Both the position numbers and the translations under genes were made by a program. A stretch of DNA of 64,000 nt from assembly GCA_964446835.1 (NCBI GenBank), contig CAYUQT010000008.1, positions 124,001-188,000 on the forward strand, given 5' to 3'. Origin of the DNA: CAYUQT01 sp964446835. GTDB taxonomy: Bacteria > Planctomycetota > Phycisphaerae > UBA1845 > JAFGLZ01. Under the pieces are notes generated by a model, which was given only the letters and a program-made list of their open reading frames with translations, was not told the DNA's origin and made no database searches. Every line of letters begins with the position of its first letter. Positions within the stretch are counted from its first letter, which is position 1. Shown here piece by piece: positions 31,043 through 39,040 of this stretch.

Positions 31043-32995
31043 TCAAGGCTTGGGAAAACCGGCAAATTCGTCGAGCCGCACACCAAAGGGCGGGTACTGA
31101 GCGACCAGGGTGTGGGGCGTGCCCACCTTGATCTGTCCGTCCGGTCCGTGGGGCCTGTGCCCCGTAGGTGCCCCCGGCAGTTCGAACGTCGCCGTCTGCG
31201 GCTCCGGGGTGATGTTGACGCTGATCAGCCACGTCCGATCGCCGAGCTGCGCTACGCGATGCCGCAGCCACTTGCACGGCGGCACCCGGATCGACGCGGC
31301 CGGCTCGACCGACAGCAGCACCGGTATCCGGTCCTTGATCTCCTGGGCCATTCGCGCCACCTTGGGCCACTGCTCGGTGAAGGGGGCGGCCTTGTCCCGA
31401 TGAAGGTCGAACCAACTGTAGAAGACCAGACCGTTGGCCCCCTCGGCGATGCACTGCCACGCCATGCAGCGCATCTCCTCATAGGTGGGCGGACGGAATT
31501 GGGCCTTCTGCTCGTCCTTCTTGTAGCAAGCCCAGTTGAACACCTGCGGCACCATCCAGACCGGTCGGGCCCCGGCGACCCCCTGCCGGGTCCGCCTCGC
31601 CCACTCGCCGGCGTTCGACGCCGGCCCCGACGGAATGGGGTACGGATCGGTACCAATCGCGTCGAAGCTGTCGATGTACTTGCGAATCTGGTCCACCTGA
31701 TACAACACGACCCAACTCGGGTGGTTCGGGTCCAATTGCTCGATCCACCGCTGGTGGAGATTGAGACGGGGCATGTGCTCAGGACCGAGTTCGTCATTGA
31801 GATACCACGCCAGCAGCGCGGGGTGGTGCGAAAACGCCTCGGTCTTGCCCTTGATGTGTGCCCACTCGTCGGCCTCAGTCTTGATCTCCGCCGGTCCCAG
31901 GCCCGCGTAGATGTCCTTGACCGTGTAGATGACCTTCAGCCGGAGGCTCTGAGCCAGGTCCATCTGCTCTCGGGTCGGCTGGCCATAGGGCATCAGACAG
32001 TTGAACGGCCCCTGGGCGTAGGTTCTCAATTCGTCCTTGTTCATCGCGCCCCAGTACATGCCCAGCGGGAAGAACGGCTTGCCGTCGACGATCAGCCGCT
32101 GATGCTCGTCGACGAATGCGGTCATCGCGGGGTTCCCCTCGACGCGAACCACCTCGTGCGCCCCGAAGCCCAGCAGTTCGCCGGTCCCCTTGTAAAGCAG
32201 AAGCACCTCGACACGATGCCGCCCCGGACGCATGCCCTGGGTCGGAACAGCCAGTTCGGTGCGAGCCGCCTTGACCTCGTTGACCACGCCGCGGGCGTGC
32301 TCCGTCTGATCCTTCAGGTGGACGATCGACCAGGCCAGTGCAATGTCGGACAGTGTTCTGTTGTAGTCGCGCAGTTCGATCTCCGCGGCAATCCGCATCT
32401 GTTCCGGCCCGGCATCGGTAATCCGGCCACGGTAGTTCGGGCTGAGCAGCACGGTCGACAGCGCGGGCTCCTGCGACGGGCGAAGGCGGATGTCGTCCCA
32501 CCAGGCCGTACCGGTCATCTCCTCGCGAACGTAACACGACAGGCTCATCGACTTGGCGTCTTCGGGGATCCGAGCGGTCACCCCCCGAACCTCGGTCCAG
32601 TCGGTGTTGCCCTTGACCCCCTGGGGATACGCCCCGCCCAGATACTTCCCACCGTCGTACCACTCCACGCAGATCGTTGCGCCGGATTCGTCGCCGGTGA
32701 TCCCCTGCGCCTTGACCCACCCGCTGAACTCGTAAATCCGCCCCGGCTCAAGCTTCACTGCCTGACTGCACAACCTGTAAACCTTGGGATCGCCGTTGTC
32801 ATACCTCAGCGACGCGCCCCCCGAACGAAAGACCGACGTATCGCGCCGATAGATCTCCTTCGGCGCGTTCCAGTGCTGAGGCAGATTCGCATCACCCGCG
32901 ATCTCGAAGCCCTCGTTGCGAATCAGGCCGGCCTCTTCGGCGAAGACGCCGCACGACGCCATGCACAATGACATCACACCCGCCATCCGTCGCAT
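31043..32995 (-). CDS. Exported glycoside-hydrolase-like protein with N-terminal carbohydrate-binding module
   Basis: A 650-residue exported protein. The signal peptide is short (MAGVMSLCMASCGVFA). Residues about 20-170 have the jelly-roll pattern of CBM_4_9-like modules (NEGFEIAGDANLPQHW, GRIYEFSGWVKA). A beta-rich linker follows, then a TIM barrel (about 300-590) beginning at DGKPFFPLGMYWG and containing WYLNDELGPEHM, where the Glu is a candidate acid/base. It resembles GH2/GH42-related barrels, but I cannot assign a family or substrate. AGGAG lies 10 bases before the ATG at 32995 and 7 before an in-frame GTG at 33001, so the start is uncertain by two codons. Confidence 0.65.
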   Translation of the reverse strand: MRRMAGVMSLCMASCGVFAEEAGLIRNEGFEIAGDANLPQHWNAPKEIYRRDTSVFRSGGASLRYDNGDPKVYRLCSQAVKLEPGRIYEFSGWVKAQGITGDESGATICVEWYDGGKYLGGAYPQGVKGNTDWTEVRGVTARIPEDAKSMSLSCYVREEMTGTAWWDDIRLRPSQEPALSTVLLSPNYRGRITDAGPEQMRIAAEIELRDYNRTLSDIALAWSIVHLKDQTEHARGVVNEVKAARTELAVPTQGMRPGRHRVEVLLLYKGTGELLGFGAHEVVRVEGNPAMTAFVDEHQRLIVDGKPFFPLGMYWGAMNKDELRTYAQGPFNCLMPYGQPTREQMDLAQSLRLKVIYTVKDIYAGLGPAEIKTEADEWAHIKGKTEAFSHHPALLAWYLNDELGPEHMPRLNLHQRWIEQLDPNHPSWVVLYQVDQIRKYIDSFDAIGTDPYPIPSGPASNAGEWARRTRQGVAGARPVWMVPQVFNWACYKKDEQKAQFRPPTYEEMRCMAWQCIAEGANGLVFYSWFDLHRDKAAPFTEQWPKVARMAQEIKDRIPVLLSVEPAASIRVPPCKWLRHRVAQLGDRTWLISVNITPEPQTATFELPGAPTGHRPHGPDGQIKVGTPHTLVAQYPPFGVRLDEFAGFPKP

Positions 32996-33135
32996 CACCG
33001 CCACACTCCTGTCGGTAGAAAATCCGCCTATCGGCCTGTGCCATGGGGTTTCCTGTCCCATCGAGGCCTCAGGTCCCGTGAAGGTTCTATCGCCCGTTGT
33101 CCAAGGACGCCTGGGACTCGTCCGCTGATCTCGCA

Positions 33136-33888
33136 CTATTGCGGGGCCCTCGCCCCCGCCCTCTCCGTCCCCTTGCGGGCGGGCCCCTGACCGGGCTCTC
33201 GTGGCGACGTCGGCAGCTTGTCGGCCGTCTCGATCAACCGGGTTAGCACCGTGCGGGCCTTCTCCAGATCGGTGTCGGCCCGCAACCCCGCCGACAGCCG
33301 GTGCATGACCGTCCGCGTGGTGCGGTCGAACTCCTGGTTGTCGGACTTGATCTGCTTGATCGTGTCCTGCAAGGCAGCCGGCATCTTGGCGCGCTCACCC
33401 GGAAGCCGATCCTGTAGAGTCGATGACTCGTTCAGCGTTCGCCACTCGTGAACCATGTCGACGAGTTCGGCGAGCTGGCTGTAGGCGACGTCTGTATCCG
33501 TCGGCTCGGTTGACGACGTGCCCGGCGTGACCGTCGGCTCGTCGACCAGATAGTAGCTCGTGCCGCCGACGTAGTACGGGTAGCCCGTGGTCGTCCATAC
33601 ATTGCGAGTGACCACGGGTCGATAGACGGGATGCCAGTAGTGTCGGTTTACGTGCCAGCGCGCCACCCGCGGCGGAGGGACCGCCTTGCCCAAGGTGCCG
33701 AGCCTGGGCCCCGGACCTGGCGGCTTGCCTTTGGGGGCGCCGGAAGGCGGTTTCGGCCCGGCGGGTTTGGCTCCGGCCGGCTTGCCCTGTTCGGCCCCAA
33801 CCGGGCCGGCTAAGAGGAAAGCAATCGCGAATCCCGTGGACATCGAGACGACCTTGCTCCACACACGGCGAGACCCAGCACCTGTCAT
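33136..33888 (-). CDS. Exported proline-rich protein of unknown function
   Basis: A 250-residue protein that I do not recognise. The start at 33888 is fixed by GGGAGGAA 7 bases upstream and a signal peptide (STGFAIAFLLAGPVGA). A Gly/Pro/Lys-rich low-complexity stretch (about 35-70) is followed by an aromatic-rich segment with HYWHPVYRPVV and YPYYVGGTSYYLV (about 85-120), then a charged, mostly helical C-terminal region (about 145-230). This is the usual layout of small cell-envelope proteins. It is first of a minus-strand run and 140 bp from the next gene; a shared role is only a guess. Confidence 0.6.
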   Translation of the reverse strand: MTGAGSRRVWSKVVSMSTGFAIAFLLAGPVGAEQGKPAGAKPAGPKPPSGAPKGKPPGPGPRLGTLGKAVPPPRVARWHVNRHYWHPVYRPVVTRNVWTTTGYPYYVGGTSYYLVDEPTVTPGTSSTEPTDTDVAYSQLAELVDMVHEWRTLNESSTLQDRLPGERAKMPAALQDTIKQIKSDNQEFDRTTRTVMHRLSAGLRADTDLEKARTVLTRLIETADKLPTSPREPGQGPARKGTERAGARAPQ

Positions 33889-34073
33889 GAGTAGGTTCCT
33901 CCCTGAAAATGCCCCGCAGCCCCTCGGGCTGCCACCGAAAGACACACCGGAATCGTAACCTCCCCCTCATGGCCCCGCAAATGAAACGCACCCGTGCAAT
34001 AGGCGGCGACCGGCAGCGTTGTGCCCGAAAGGGCCTGTGTGTTTGCGTAACATCTCTCTACAAGGAGCAGCCC

Positions 34074-35213
34074 ATGAAAAGGCGTCTTTCGGTCATTCTG
34101 ACCTGCGTGCTGGTTAGCGGATTCTCACGGGTTGCCGTCGCCCAGACCGACCGTAGTGCCCGCCCGAGAAACATCATCCTCATCGGCTGGGACGCGGCTC
34201 AGCGCGAACACGTCAAGGAATGCCTCTCGCGCGGGGAATTGCCGAACCTCAAGGCATTGGCCGCCGAGGGAAAGATGGTCGATATCGACATCCGAGGAAC
34301 CACCGACACCAAGGCCGGCTGGAGCCAGATCCTCACCGGCTACGATCCGGATGTCACCGGGGTGTACAGCAACGCCCGTTACCAGCCCGTGCCCACGGGC
34401 CTGAGCGTCTTCGAACGATTGAAGGAGGCCTTCGGGCCGGACAAGTTCGCCGCCGTGGCGGTCATCGGCAAGAAGGGTCACTGCGGCGAAATCGATCCGC
34501 CCAAGAAGGTGCAGATCAGCGACCAGGAGGCGGCGGCGACGGCTAAGGTCCGCCGACCCGGCCGCAAACAACGTGATAGCGCCGACAACCAGGAGGCGCC
34601 CAAGCGCCCCGGCCGCAAGCCCCGACCCTTCGAACCCGGAAGCACCGTCATCGAGGAAAACGGCGTCAAGTACCGCGTGACGCCCGGCAAACCCTATATG
34701 AACATGTCCAAGGCCTGTGACGAGTGGATCTACGGACTGATGATGGACGAACGGGTGGGCACCAAGGCCATCGAAATGCTCGACAAGTACAAGGACAAGC
34801 CGTTCTTCTTCTTCGTCCACTTCGCCGAGGTGGACCACAAGGGGCATCAGTTCGGCGAGAACTCCAAGCAGTACAACGACGCACTGATCTCCAGCGACAC
34901 CTGGACCGGCAAGATCATTCAGAAACTCAAAGACCTCAAACTCTATGATCAGACCATCGTGTATGTCACCGCCGATCACGGATTCGACGAGGGCAAGACC
35001 GGCCACCGCGCGGCCCCTCGGGTCTTCCTGGCGACCAACGATCCCAAGGTGTGTCGCAACGGCGACCGCGCCGACATCACGCCCACCATCCTGGACCGAT
35101 TCGGGCTGAACCTGAACGACCTGAAACGCAAGGAGATCACGGCGACCCGGCCGAGCGAGAAAGACCCGCCCCTGGCCGGACACTCGCTGCTGAAGCCGCT
35201 GCCGAAAAAGTGA
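34074..35213 (+). CDS. Exported alkaline-phosphatase-superfamily phosphodiesterase/sulfatase-like protein
   Basis: A 379-residue metalloenzyme of the alkaline phosphatase superfamily (nucleotide pyrophosphatase/phosphodiesterase-like). The start at 34074 follows AAGGAG and opens a signal peptide (residues 1-23, to AVA-Q). Metal ligands can be traced: Asp40 in IGWDAAQ, the Thr nucleophile region TTDTKAGWSQ (76-84), Asp254 and His258 in AEVDHKGH, Asp-His in TADHGF and His in KTGHRAAP. Residues about 158-185 form a very basic insertion with the repeat RPGRK twice (161-165, 178-182), possibly binding an anionic polymer. The substrate is unknown. It is divergent from the proline-rich gene. Confidence 0.8.
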   Translation: MKRRLSVILTCVLVSGFSRVAVAQTDRSARPRNIILIGWDAAQREHVKECLSRGELPNLKALAAEGKMVDIDIRGTTDTKAGWSQILTGYDPDVTGVYSNARYQPVPTGLSVFERLKEAFGPDKFAAVAVIGKKGHCGEIDPPKKVQISDQEAAATAKVRRPGRKQRDSADNQEAPKRPGRKPRPFEPGSTVIEENGVKYRVTPGKPYMNMSKACDEWIYGLMMDERVGTKAIEMLDKYKDKPFFFFVHFAEVDHKGHQFGENSKQYNDALISSDTWTGKIIQKLKDLKLYDQTIVYVTADHGFDEGKTGHRAAPRVFLATNDPKVCRNGDRADITPTILDRFGLNLNDLKRKEITATRPSEKDPPLAGHSLLKPLPKK

Positions 35214-35271
35214 ATCCAACGCCGAAAACAGGCGGAAACAGCCCGTCTGCTCGCATCGGCGGAGCGTGCGT

Positions 35272-36777
35272 TCACGGGAAGGTCGTTGTGAAGGCCTTCC
35301 CGTCGCGTTGGCAGAGCAGCTCGGCGGCATGACGCCCTGAATAGAGACACGGCGGAATGCCCCCGCCCGGCATGACCCACTGACCCGCCATGTAGAAATC
35401 GCCAAGCCCCGGCAGGGTTCGTTCCATGTTCGTCGTCAGCTCGTCGGGCGCCGGCATCCAGCCCATGTACGAGCCGGCGTCGTTCAGAGTGTATCGCCAC
35501 ATGGTGTAGGGGGTGGCGACGTCCGTCATGTCGACCTTGGCCGGTAGATCGGGCCAGTGCTTCTCCAGACGGGCGAGGACCGCGGCGGCGACGCGGTGTT
35601 TCTCCTCGTCGTAACGAGTCGGATCTCCGTGCAGACTATTCCAGAAATCCCATGGGGTATCAAACGCCACCTGAACTACCGTATGCCCCGGCGGGGCGAA
35701 ACGGTCGCTGTAGTTGAAGAGCCGGACCATCAGGGTGCGGACCGTGTGGTCGCCCACCTCCAGCGGGGGGTCGAGCAGCAGGGTGACCAGCCACGGCTGA
35801 TGCGCAAAACGCCTGCCCACGCCGAAGCTCACGATCATCAGCGGACGAACACGCTTCCAGTGCTCGTAGCGATCGCGGACTTGCGGACTGAGGTATCGCC
35901 CGCCAAGCATCTTGTAGAGCGTGCTGCGACCGTCGGCCGCCGAAATGACCGCCCCCGCACGATGCTCGCTCCCGTCGGCCAGACGCACACCCACCGCCCG
36001 TTCGTCTTCGACAAGAACCTGTTCAACACAGCACCGATAGCCGATCTGTCCTCCCAGTTCCTTGTAGCGAGTCTCCAATCCCCTCGCCAGATCGAACGAT
36101 CCGCCCTCGGGCAGCCCCAATTGCCCGTCGGCCACCAGGGCCAGCAGCATCTGTACGAACCACACCGGAACTTCCGGGAAAAAAAAGTTCTCGAGTACAC
36201 CTCGAAGCAGTGGCTGTTTCAGCTTCGCCGCGTAGTCGCGCATGGAGACGGTGGACCGGCGCGTGAAGGCCCGGAGCATCCGCCGCGATTCCCACGCGGT
36301 CTGAATCCGTCCGAACACACCTGCCAGCTCAGGTGGACGGGGGGGCCGATAGTTCGCCACGCCCGCCTGCCGCATCAACTGAGCACCTGCTAACAGATCG
36401 TCCACGGCCGCCGCATCCGTCGGAGACAGCACCTTGAGGTCTGCCGCAAGCTTGTCCAGGTCGCCCGTGACGGTGACACTCTGCCCGCTTGCCTCGTCGA
36501 TGAAGCGGCCGTAGCTCGTCATGTCGACGAACCGGTTGGATCGGAGGATGCCCAATTCGCCATATATCGTGTTCAGGACCGTACCCTGCTTGTGCCCCAT
36601 CAGGAAGTGGACGCCGCCATCGACGAGATAGTTGTGCCGGCGCCAATAGGCAACCACGCCGCCCGGCCGGCTGTGATGCTCGAAAATGCGGGTGCGGTAG
36701 CCGTTCATCTGGGCGTAGCAACCCGCGGACAGCCCCGAAACTCCAGCCCCCACAATGATGGCATCCCAATCGGACAT
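35272..36777 (-). CDS. Phytoene desaturase-like NAD(P)/FAD-dependent oxidoreductase
   Basis: A 501-residue flavoprotein of the CrtI/retinol saturase type. The ATG at 36777 gives the canonical dinucleotide-binding start: IIVGAGVSGLSAGCYAQMNG, then FEHHSRPGG. The C-terminus has the matching FAD motif NMERTLPGLGDFYMAGQWVMPGG. Such enzymes desaturate, isomerise or saturate polyenes, and the substrate is not predictable here because no other carotenoid genes are present. Upstream, the 15-bp palindrome at 36802-36816 may control it. A perfect 8-bp inverted repeat (35275-35302) covers the last codons of the gene. Confidence 0.85.
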   Translation of the reverse strand: MSDWDAIIVGAGVSGLSAGCYAQMNGYRTRIFEHHSRPGGVVAYWRRHNYLVDGGVHFLMGHKQGTVLNTIYGELGILRSNRFVDMTSYGRFIDEASGQSVTVTGDLDKLAADLKVLSPTDAAAVDDLLAGAQLMRQAGVANYRPPRPPELAGVFGRIQTAWESRRMLRAFTRRSTVSMRDYAAKLKQPLLRGVLENFFFPEVPVWFVQMLLALVADGQLGLPEGGSFDLARGLETRYKELGGQIGYRCCVEQVLVEDERAVGVRLADGSEHRAGAVISAADGRSTLYKMLGGRYLSPQVRDRYEHWKRVRPLMIVSFGVGRRFAHQPWLVTLLLDPPLEVGDHTVRTLMVRLFNYSDRFAPPGHTVVQVAFDTPWDFWNSLHGDPTRYDEEKHRVAAAVLARLEKHWPDLPAKVDMTDVATPYTMWRYTLNDAGSYMGWMPAPDELTTNMERTLPGLGDFYMAGQWVMPGGGIPPCLYSGRHAAELLCQRDGKAFTTTFP

Positions 36778-36801
36778 TCCTGCACTCGCTCCACAATTGC
36801 G

Positions 36802-36816
36802 CAGTATCTTATACTG
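36802..36816. promoter_or_regulatory. 15-bp palindrome, candidate operator
   Basis: CAGTAT-CTT-ATACTG is a perfect inverted repeat 25-39 bases upstream of the FAD oxidoreductase start, in the divergent region shared with the lipoprotein gene at 36983. It also contains TATAAG/GATACT, which could act as a -10 element on the minus strand. Confidence 0.3.
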
Positions 36817-36982
36817 AGTTGGACGCCGCGCCTCGCCCGCATGTTCCATCGCCACCGAGATCGCAACGCACCCCATCATGCCCCAAACCGCGATTGACCC
36901 CACACACCGAATCCCCTATCACTGGCCACCGTGCGATGCGCCACGATCAAGACGAAGGGCGCCGACCTCATGGAGTCCGCAG

Positions 36983-39001
36983 ATGAACACGCTGAAGGAT
37001 CGATTCGCCGGCTGTTGGGCGCCCCGCAAGAGGTGGTTCGGGAAGGCCTGGACGATCGGCGTCGTGTGTCTCTGCGGGTGTGCGGCGCCTCGACCGGAAA
37101 CCGTCGCGATTCCGCAGAAGCCCCGGCCGGTCGATACGACGGCCTCCTCCTGCGCCGAAGGGTTCCGATCAGACGGACCTCTCGACGGAAACCGATTCGA
37201 CGCCGGTTCGCAGACCGCATGGGCCGGGCAGCCGGGGCAGGCGGACTGGTGGTGGCAGGTCCGATTCGCCAGGCCCCAGGAACTCGGCGCCATCTTCCAG
37301 GTGGTCGGCGACCATGAATTCTGCCTCCGCAACTCACCGAAGGCCTACGCCTGGCAATGCAGCCGCGACGGCAAGACCTGGCAGGACATCGAGGAGACCC
37401 GGACGAAGGACGAGCGGCGGATGTTCCGCGTGCATCGCCTCAAGAAGACATACCTCGCCACGCACGTCCGGCTGCGAATCGACGAGCCACACGGCAAAGC
37501 CCCCACCCTGCGCGAAGTCGAGTTCTATCGCGATCGCAACGCCACGATAGAGACCCCTCCATGGGCCGTCATCGTCAGCACCATTGAGAAACCCACGGGC
37601 CTCGATCAACCAAGCGACTACCTGAAGCTTCTGCGTCTCTGTCCGAACGGAAAAACGCTGCCCGTTCAGCAGGTCTGGCTGGACAGCTTCAATGAGGCCT
37701 TCGTGGCCGCCGAGCCCCGCCCCCTCTGCGCCTTCCTGACCGGCAACTTCAAGGACTGGTGCGAGGTCGCCCGGGAACCCTGGCGCGGCACGCAGGAGGT
37801 TCTGAATCGACGCAACCTGCCGATCTACGCGGCCTGCGGCGGGGCACAGGGACTGGCCCTCCTCAGCACGGCGGGCGTAGACAAACCCTGGGACTGCCCG
37901 CACTGCCGCGACCCCAAGGCACCCAAGAGCCCGGTCTACGGCCACATCGGCCACACCACCACCCGCCCCTGCGGCGACTACTCAGGATGCATCCCGGAAC
38001 GAGGCATCTTCAACATTCGCGCCCTGGCCGACGACCCCCTCTTCGCCGGGCTGCCGAGGGAATTCAAGCTGCGAGAGAGCCACGTGGGCCAGGTGGAATT
38101 CGTCCCCCCCGGATGGACTCTCATCGCCACGCGCGGCCGGGGCGCCAAGACCCGGATGCAGGGCATGCGGCTCAACGATCGATACATCTACGCGGTGCAA
38201 TTCCACATAGAACTCTACGAAGGGACTCTGGAGGCATCCGTTCGCATTATGGAGAACTTCCTGTCGCTGGCCCGGCAATGGGGCGGATACAACCCCGGCG
38301 GGGCCCCAATCGCCGCGCCGCACCCGATGCCTGTAACTACGACGCGATCCGATCAGGCGAGCGCGGCCGCCGTCATCGGTCTGGTGGGCGATTCCACCGT
38401 CTGCGATTACCCCGCCGAGCGTAACATCCGCGGCTGGGGCCAGATGTTCGGGGCATTCTTCGATGACGACGTGCGGATCGCCAACCATGCCAAGAGCGGT
38501 CGGAGCTCCAAGAGCTTCATTCAGGAGGGACTGTGGAATAAGACTCTGGCAGCGAGACCCGACTATGTCTTCATTCAATTCGGCCACAACGACTGCCCGG
38601 GCAAGGGAGAGCGTTCGACCGATCCGAACTCGGACTATGGCGACTACCTGCGCAGGTACATCGACGACAGCCGCAAGATCGGCGCCACGCCCATCCTGGT
38701 CACTCCGATGGCCCGGCGCACGTTCACAAAGGACGGCAGGATGGCCGACACGCTGCGGCCCTATGCCGAGGCCATGATCCGAGTCGCCGCCGAGCGGAAG
38801 GTCCCCGTGATCGATCTGCACAAGCGAAGCATCGCCTTGTTTGAGAAGCTCGGCGATGCCGGCAGCGCCTCACTGAGTTGCAGTCCGGGCGATCGCACCC
38901 ACTTCTCGGAGAAGGGGGCTCGGACGCTCGCGGAGATCGTGGCCGAAGAGGCCTTCAAGGCGGTGCCCGATCTGCGACCCTACATGAAGCGACGGAACTG
39001 A
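36983..39001 (+). CDS. Lipoprotein fusing discoidin-like, class-I glutamine-amidotransferase-like and SGNH esterase domains
   Basis: A 672-residue envelope protein. GGAG 7 bases upstream fixes the ATG; a lipobox (VVCLCGCAAP) follows, so it is probably a lipoprotein. Residues about 50-195 look like an F5/8 type C carbohydrate-binding domain. Residues about 200-440 match the class-I glutamine-amidotransferase fold with an intact triad: Cys285 in YAACGGAQG, and His408 and Glu410 in VQFHIE. A CxxC plus a further Cys pair between them (about 310-340) suggests a metal or disulfide site. Residues about 460-672 are an SGNH hydrolase of rhamnogalacturonan acetylesterase type: Ser471 in GDST, FGHND, and Asp637/His640 in DRTHF. 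The downstream gene (39041) is an exported glycosidase-like protein, which fits polysaccharide deacetylation. Confidence 0.75.
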   Translation: MNTLKDRFAGCWAPRKRWFGKAWTIGVVCLCGCAAPRPETVAIPQKPRPVDTTASSCAEGFRSDGPLDGNRFDAGSQTAWAGQPGQADWWWQVRFARPQELGAIFQVVGDHEFCLRNSPKAYAWQCSRDGKTWQDIEETRTKDERRMFRVHRLKKTYLATHVRLRIDEPHGKAPTLREVEFYRDRNATIETPPWAVIVSTIEKPTGLDQPSDYLKLLRLCPNGKTLPVQQVWLDSFNEAFVAAEPRPLCAFLTGNFKDWCEVAREPWRGTQEVLNRRNLPIYAACGGAQGLALLSTAGVDKPWDCPHCRDPKAPKSPVYGHIGHTTTRPCGDYSGCIPERGIFNIRALADDPLFAGLPREFKLRESHVGQVEFVPPGWTLIATRGRGAKTRMQGMRLNDRYIYAVQFHIELYEGTLEASVRIMENFLSLARQWGGYNPGGAPIAAPHPMPVTTTRSDQASAAAVIGLVGDSTVCDYPAERNIRGWGQMFGAFFDDDVRIANHAKSGRSSKSFIQEGLWNKTLAARPDYVFIQFGHNDCPGKGERSTDPNSDYGDYLRRYIDDSRKIGATPILVTPMARRTFTKDGRMADTLRPYAEAMIRVAAERKVPVIDLHKRSIALFEKLGDAGSASLSCSPGDRTHFSEKGARTLAEIVAEEAFKAVPDLRPYMKRRN

Positions 39002-39040
39002 GGTGCCTCACTCTTGAGCAGAACGGTCGAGGAGGTCTTC

